Shown here piece after piece: positions 57,576 through 64,000 of a DNA stretch of 64,000 nucleotides. The notes under the pieces are model-generated. The model saw nothing but the letters and a program-made list of their open reading frames with translations, did not search any database and was not told the DNA's origin. The stretch spans positions 6,035,001 to 6,099,000 of the forward strand of contig NC_071668.1 of NCBI RefSeq assembly GCF_028554725.1. The letters run 5' to 3'. Within the stretch, counting starts at the first letter, position 1. Each line of letters opens with the position of its first letter. A program made the position numbers and the translations under genes. This DNA comes from Zeugodacus cucurbitae (Eukaryota > Arthropoda > Insecta > Diptera > Tephritidae).

Positions 57576-59899
57576 GCTGTATTTTTTATACATTTTTACT
57601 TCTCAAGCTATTGTTTGGAAAAATTGGTTTGTTTCAAATTTATTTTTAATTTAAATTACTTTTATGTAATTTGTGTGTCAAAAATGTTAGTTGCATAGAG
57701 AGAGCTACGGAGAATAATATTTTTCAATACATATTAAAATTTCTAGAAAAAACGTATGTACCATATGTGATTCTAAAATTTTTATTTAAAAACTTAAAAT
57801 TATTTAATTTATTCGTTGATTTTATTCTTTGAGAGTAATAAAAAGTAGTATTAATTATATTAGTATCTTATCATTTAAAATTATAATAAATCATTGAATT
57901 ATATGGACATAATGGAAAGAAAAATTGTTCATAAAAAACACAAGAAAATAAGTCTCCAAAAATCGGTTAAATTTTTAGTGTGAGGCAAAAAATATTTTTT
58001 AAAGTAGGCATTTTTTTAAAGTGCAATTTATTAATTTTCATGTTATATTTTGAAATAATTTATTTCTATTTTGTGTAAAAATTTAATTCGTCTATCTAAA
58101 ATGTCGCTTTTCCTGTATGAATATGGCGTTGCCTACATTTAGGCGACAATTTCATTTCGGCTTCCAATAGCTTTCTGATTTATAAGACTTTTGTGTTGTT
58201 TAAACTTTTCTAAATTTGCGAGAAATAATCCATATTATTCTCAAATTAATATGTGTTTCTACTTTTTACCTCCAAAGAACGCAATAGGATATGAATTTTT
58301 GTGTACAACATTTTTAACTTGTAGCCTTAGAAAGCGAGAAGCTCATTTGTAAAACATTTTCTTTAATAATACATGAAATTTAAGACTTTTTTGTTGCTGA
58401 AATCATATATCTTTTGTGAAATCTCATTGAAACGACTAAATAATGTATTAGTTATATGTTCACTTCCCTCAGGTTATTAAACAAATGTTGTAAATCATCA
58501 AAATATAGGTCCTTGTCTGAGCAAGTTGAATACGGTCGCATGGTGTACTGCCTTTTGTAATACTTTTGCGATAATTTTTCTATAATTTATTTGAATGTGA
58601 CTAACCAAACATTTCACCATGATACTATAATACAATATTAATAATATTTTGTTCCTACTTTTGTGTCACAAACCAGTATTAACAATGAATTTTGGAAAAA
58701 ATCTTACCTCTTCATGTCAATTTGCAATAATTTACAAATTTACACAAAAGTCAACAAAAAATTAAGTAGGACCATTAATTGCAACATGGAATCTTACAAT
58801 AAACCCAAAATATTTTTCACAATAAACACAAAAAATGCATTGGCAAAAGAGGTATCCGGAGCTATGCTGTGAACAGCGGCGGTCAAATCACAAAACCGTT
58901 ACCTTTTCCACACAGCGCAAACACTTGACAACCGCTGAGAGTTACCTAGGCATCGTTAGCTATTAAAACAAATGTAATAAATTTATATTGTGGCGACAAC
59001 AAACACAAACGAGTTCCATGCACTTCTAACGGTCAAGTACACTACACTACAAACCACCAGAGAGTTACGCTACCAAGCAAAGGCTTGGCCAAACAGCTAA
59101 ATTAAATTGTAAACACCGCCACTAGACCGTAAATTACATAGACTCAAAAATATGGAATATGAGCACAAGTAACAAAGACAACAAAGCACTCAGTACTCAG
59201 AAACTCAGAAAGGATATGCGAGTATAGTCAATGAAATGAAACGGCGGGCAGCACGCATACAACACGTGTTTGCCACAAACACAATAAAACAAAAGGTTTT
59301 TGGATGAATGATGAGTGCGTACGGCAATGACAGAACGCATGATCATTGAGCTGTGCTGTGCTGTGTCCAGCAAAAGCGAAATAAAATAAATAAATAATAA
59401 TAAAAAAAAAAAAAAAATCATACTGTTAGCGGTGCGTCGGTGCGTATGAGTAACACTCGCGTTGGCGATGCTTTGCTTATTTTTGTGCCGGTGTGCGTGC
59501 GTGTTTGATTGGCTATTCCTCACTTGTCACGCTTGTGTATCTGCGTGCCGTTTAACACCTACACGCAAATTTATGCGTGTTTATAGCACAATTGGCTTTG
59601 GCAAAACCTTTTAGGCCAATTTTTGTTTGCCCTCCTGTCCACCGCTCAGGCTACGATGCATGTCTCATGTCCAGCAGTTAGATGTGGTGATGCGTATATC
59701 ATTCTTTTCAGCAGCAAAAAAATGTGAAGTGGCACTCACGTCACGTATAATATGCGTTCACATCACAAATATAATTGTTATTCCTAATTTGACACATTCA
59801 CTCATACCAAACAGTCATAGTGGCATAGTACTTGTAAAACATTTGGTTGTGTGTGGGCTCACATATAGCACGCATATTATGATAACTTTAAGAAAAGTC
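57576..59899. other. AT-rich intergenic stretch
   Basis: A weak third relative of the 363-base unit may lie at about 57780-57960. A poly-A run is at 59401-59417. 59430-59600 is less AT-rich. No supported gene. Confidence 0.35.
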
Positions 59900-60748
59900 C
59901 ACTGGAATTACTAAAATCAGTATATATTGTATATGGAAGCTGGGCTAATTCCGGAATCGATTTCAGCCAGCTTTTCCACCAACCCATATTAAATCCAAGA
60001 TTTTACGTTCACTCAATTTTGCTAAAATATCTCACTTATTAACCAATATTTACGGTAAAAAGTCCACCGGAAGTTTTAAAATCCGTATAATATGAAAAAA
60101 AATGGGAGAAATGAGAGAAAGTATTGACCTGATTTTACACATTTTTGGTACAAAGGCACACTAGTAGAAAAAATCTGTTTCTTTGATTTTTTAGAATATC
60201 TGAGAGGTTTACCGATATTTACGGTAAAAAAAAAAATTAGAAACAAGCACTGAGTCGTCATGTTCGATATCTGGGGCCTTGAAAAGTTTTAGTCCGAATT
60301 CGTCAATTTTTAAACGGTTGATGTCACACTAGAAATCCAGTATTTGTGGAAAGTTGTGTTCCGATGTATGCACTATTGCTTAATTTATATATTGTAAAGT
60401 GAACGAATCAGATCAACTTCAACTTCATTGTGTTCTAAGTAAAGTAGATGTGGTTGTAAACCCCTAAGTTGATCCTTTGTATCATTTTGCTTTCATTAAA
60501 GTTTTTCGCTTATCATCATTTTGTGGGCGTGTCAGTAGTCCGATTTCTTTCATCTAGAGTACCAATTCTTATGGTGCCAAGGAACACGTGTACCAAGTTT
60601 CATAAAGATTTGACTTAAGATCTCTTGGATTGCAACTCTACTCGCCACGCTGAACATATCTAACTCGTTTAGTTTTAGGTATTACAAACAACCGTTATGT
60701 GAACAAAGCTATATTACTCTCTTTGCAACATGTTGCGAGAGTATAAAT
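59900..60748 (+). repeat. R1 interspersed repeat, degenerate copy G
   Basis: The left hairpin end is missing. Internal similarity to copy F is clear (GATTTTACACATTTTTGGTA, ATATCTGAGAGGTTTACC), as is the right end TGTTGCGAGAGTATAAA. Confidence 0.6.
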
Positions 60749-62382
60749 ATTAAAATTAATTTTTTTTACAAAAACTCTTTCTATAGCCAATCGTACAATC
60801 AATACGCTCTGCTTTGGCACTTCTTCTCCTCCTCCTTTTCGAACATCGATTCATTCAAGTCTTTAACTGACTATTTTCTTTCTCAGCTGCGTTAGTTCAA
60901 CATTTACACGTTAAGCCGACGATGTCGGATCTTGATGGAGCATTGCAAACTAAAAACTTTGTGCCAAGATTTATGCTACCAGTAAATAAGTGGTTGCCAC
61001 AAATCCTTTATCCAATGTGGCTTTACTTTATAATCTTCGTGTAATAACGAAAACTTTTATACTATGCGGCCGCTGACCAGCGCAGTGGTTGTCTAGTGGT
61101 TTTAATGCATATTTTTTATTATTTGCAAAAACCTTTTTTCATACTTTCAATAAGCCAACTCACTTGGCTAACTGCCAATAGCAAGCTGTGCGTCGAGTGA
61201 ATTTGATATTTTTGATTTGGGTTGCACCTAATTGTGTTGTGTATTACTTGTGGATTAAAAAAAATGTTACACAACTTAATATCGCCGCTGTACTTGAGCG
61301 AACGGCCTACACGCAGAAATAGTTGGTTTTCTTAGCAAAAGTTTAAAATGAATTAACTTAGCGCTTATATTTGACACATGCTGGTTGTTAATTGCAGAAG
61401 TTGCTTACCTTTCGAAGTCAAAATTTTCGTTTTTAATCCATAAAAGTTTGTAATTATTTTTACATAAGCATTTATCACAGTCCACTAGCGTTCCTCGAAT
61501 CATTAATCATATAATATAGGAGTGCGTGTGAAGAATTTGATCACAAATCAACTATTTCAATGTGATTTAAAAAGTCTGCGTTTAATCTATCGATTTAATT
61601 CGTTTAATGAAAAACCCTCAGTTCTTACTTAATACTATCGAAGGCAATGTTCTCATTGTGAGACACAGCTCTACTAAAAAGGGCTTTAAAGAGTCCACTT
61701 AACTGTCAATCAAATTCAGCCTACTTTCAAATAGCTTAAATCTCAATTAACCTTACAACAAATATCATTTCGTTTTTATTGTCCAATACACTTTAAGCAA
61801 TACCTCATAACGCTTAAACTTTATTATACAACAGACAAAAATCACTCACACATCTACTCGTATATTCGCAGTTAATCGAGTGCCATCAATGAGCAATATA
61901 AAAAAATTTACTCATGCTACAACCTTCGTTCCTTTTATAACCTGCACTCTCATTTTAGTACATAAATGCATTAGCGTGCATTTCCGCTTTCACTCTTCCC
62001 TCCTTCTCTCTTTGGCACATTTGTAATGAACGTTGTGTCTTCGTGTAGCAGCATAACTTTTCGCATGGAGGAAATATCTCTTTAAAGGCAATTAGCGATC
62101 TATTGAAATGGCTCTTGTTGTTTTTTCTTCGTTTTTTTTTTAACAAGCATGTAGAGGAAGGAAGAAAATATGCGTGCGTGCAAATGGCAGCGCGAAAATC
62201 AAAAATTGAAGGCAACAAGTGTTGCAACAGCGTATGTAACCACTCATCACACCACTCGCACAACACCGAGGGTTAAAAGAGTGTCAACGGTCGAGTTCGA
62301 ACGCAGCAATTTGTGGATTTCTTGTAAAGGAGTGTGGTGAGTGGAGCATACAGACACGTGAGCGTAATGATATGTGAACATA
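60749..62382. other. AT-rich intergenic stretch
   Basis: Nothing recognised. Confidence 0.3.
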
Positions 62383-63545
62383 TACGTGATGTGTTCAAAT
62401 AATAACGGGAATTTTCAAACTCAATTGTCAACATTTTTTTTTTTGTTGTTATTTTCATTATTTTGTTGTTGTTGTTTTGGACATGATTTATGAGCTTGGC
62501 GATTTTCGTTTGTTAAAACCTCACACTTCGTTGCATATTCGTGAATTCTTGGCCAAAAACAATACAGTAACGGTGATGCTCCAGCCTCCATATTCGCCAG
62601 ACATGGTTCCGTGTGTTTTTTCTATTTCCAAAAATAAAGAGAACCTCATTAAGGGGCACACCTAGTGTGAAATTTCAAAAAAATCAATTTTTTTTTGTTT
62701 CATACTTCGGTAGATTACATCTTTAAAAATAACATACTAAAATTTCAAAGCGATATCTCAAATAGTTTTTGAGATATAGCAATTTAAGGAGCAGCCGCTC
62801 GGTAACAGTGAAAACGATCATTTTATCTTTAAACGCGTTTTTCTCGAAACAGCTTTTCCGAATTTGCTGCAGTGATTACTCAAAAACAAATGATCCATCA
62901 CTATCGAATTTTTTTAAAATGTTCTATATATAGTTCTCCGTACAATGACCTATCGATTTTTGATCTGATCAAAAAATCGAATTTTGGCAACCCAAAAACG
63001 ACCAAAATTTTGGGTAAAATTCGACTATTTTTTTAAAACGCCGCCATATTGTCAATTTCGTATCATTCGTAGGTCATTGTACAGACAATATTATCTAGTT
63101 TAAGGAGAATTTTTTTTTAGATTTCATCCACGGAGAAGGCCGGAATCACTGCAGCAGTGAAGGACCTTTTCTTTCGCACCGTTGGAGATCGACTATAACT
63201 TAAAAAATATTTAATTTTTTTCTTCAAAAATTTCACTGTATATTCTTGAAACATGTATAAATATATTCTTAAAATTTTGAAATAATTGATAAAGTATTTT
63301 TTTAATAAAAATTCCACCCTTTTTTAAGCCATTACACTAAGTGTGCTCCTTAAAGAGCCGTCGTTTTACAAGCATACGATAAATCGCTGAAAGAGCCAAC
63401 GGCTACCCGAGAAGTGTCGAGTTTGAGCAGTGTTTCGAGAATTCAAAGAAGCGCTGGCATAAGTGGCGGCAATATTTAAGTAGACGAATGAATAATTTTT
63501 TTCTAAAAAAAAAAAATCCCGTTATTTTTCGAACATACCTCGTTT
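62383..63545 (+). mobile_element. Mariner (DD34D-type), copy 6, interrupted by a TTAA MITE
   Basis: The left terminus is TACGTGATGTGTTCAAATAA then TAACGGGAATTTTC; the right is ATCCCGTTATTTTTCGAACA then TACCTCGTTTA, in near-inverse form. Coding fragments: YELGDFRLLKPHTSLHIREF and LQPPYSPDMVPC near 62580-62620, then after the MITE KSLKEPTATREVSSLSSVSR-like decayed sequence. The PCDFF motif expected after SPDM is damaged, so the third catalytic aspartate is lost. MITE M4 occupies 62649-63353. Confidence 0.75.
62649..63353. mobile_element. TTAA-flanked MITE (M4) inside the mariner
   Basis: TTAA occurs at 62649-62652 and 63350-63353. The left end is TTAAGGGGCACACCTAGTGT and the reversed right end is TTAAGGAGCACACTTAGTGT. 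705 bases, no transposase. The core TTTAAACGCGTTTTTCTCGA (62829-62848) is the reverse complement of the M1/M2 core. Removing the element and one TTAA restores mariner continuity. Confidence 0.8.
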
Positions 63546-64000
63546 ACAGAAAATTTGAGCAAAACTTACTAAAGTATATTGTCGAAGGGTTTTTTGGTTG
63601 TTTGTTACATCACAAAACAATCAAGAAATGTGACAAAATATTTATAATGAGAAGACAAATTGGTTTAACCGAAGTCGTCGATATACTCAGCGGATAGTAT
63701 GAGTAAAATTAGAAGAATTTGAAAACATGAAACTCTCGTTTTAGATATGGTAAAACGGCGTTGGATATGTAGGTCTCACAAAATAGGAATTTTCATTCTT
63801 TGGTGACTGAGTTCTTAACAGTATGAGAGAGGAAATTTGGTACGTTTTCTTCGGAATTATCAATTCCAAGAACGCTCGTAAGGTATTTATTTAAATGAAT
63901 GTACATATTAGATATATGTGTTACCATTACCTCAACGTCACTCACTGCCTACAATTTCGCCATGAAAAGTTGCCGACGCAATACTTTCACACTTTCGTCA
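63546..64000. other. Intergenic sequence to the window edge
   Basis: Nothing recognised. Confidence 0.3.

Noticed and set aside
1..64000. tRNA, rRNA and CRISPR-like arrays
   Set aside because: No B-box/A-box pair with a cloverleaf, no rRNA word and no regular repeat-spacer pattern was seen by eye; tRNAscan or Rfam was not available to confirm.

Overview
This window looks like nuclear DNA from a higher dipteran, most likely a tephritid-type fruit fly. The evidence is AT-rich intergenic sequence, short GT-AG introns, cuticle-type genes with a two-codon first exon, and dense mariner, DD41D, hAT, non-LTR and TTAA-flanked repeats. The species assignment is inference. No prokaryotic feature, rRNA, tRNA or CRISPR array was seen.

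Genes. Three minus-strand genes encode small secreted Ala/Pro/Val-rich cuticle-like proteins. A partial copy lies at 1-410, a complete tandem copy at 3020-3744, and a shorter paralogue at 19716-20450. All three have an ATG-AAG micro-exon, an intron, then one long exon, and each has a TATA box. On the plus strand an isolated first coding exon (26151-26302) ends in a strong splice donor. A 211-residue intronless reading frame follows at 31689-32324. The best-resolved gene is an eight-exon, 484-residue, Glu/Arg-rich coiled-coil protein at 37350-48708; all seven introns are GT-AG and the phases agree. A strong TATA promoter at 55566 probably starts a plus-strand gene whose coding part lies to the right of the window.

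Mobile DNA fills much of the rest. There is an internally deleted DD41D Tc1/mariner element (21173-22055) and six mariner (DD34D-type) remnants. Other remnants are a hAT transposase tail inside an intron, non-LTR retroelement pieces near 5.1, 9.4, 26.8 and 38.0 kb, and a TIR-bearing element packed with TTTGAGAA motifs near 10.5 kb. Several TTAA-flanked piggyBac-like MITEs are present. So are at least eight copies or fragments of one high-copy interspersed family, called R1 here, whose left end carries a GTTCGG/CCGAAC hairpin. Two insertions are nested: one TTAA MITE sits inside a mariner, and one R1 copy sits inside another TTAA MITE.

Layout: 1-4.2 kb duplicated cuticle genes; 4.2-19.7 kb gene-poor and repeat-rich; 19.7-20.5 kb third cuticle gene; 20.5-26 kb transposons; 26-32.3 kb two uncharacterised plus-strand genes or exons; 32.3-37 kb repeats; 37-48.7 kb coiled-coil gene; 49-64 kb repeats and one promoter. 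The three cuticle-like genes form a co-oriented local cluster. No functional link between the other genes can be read from the sequence.
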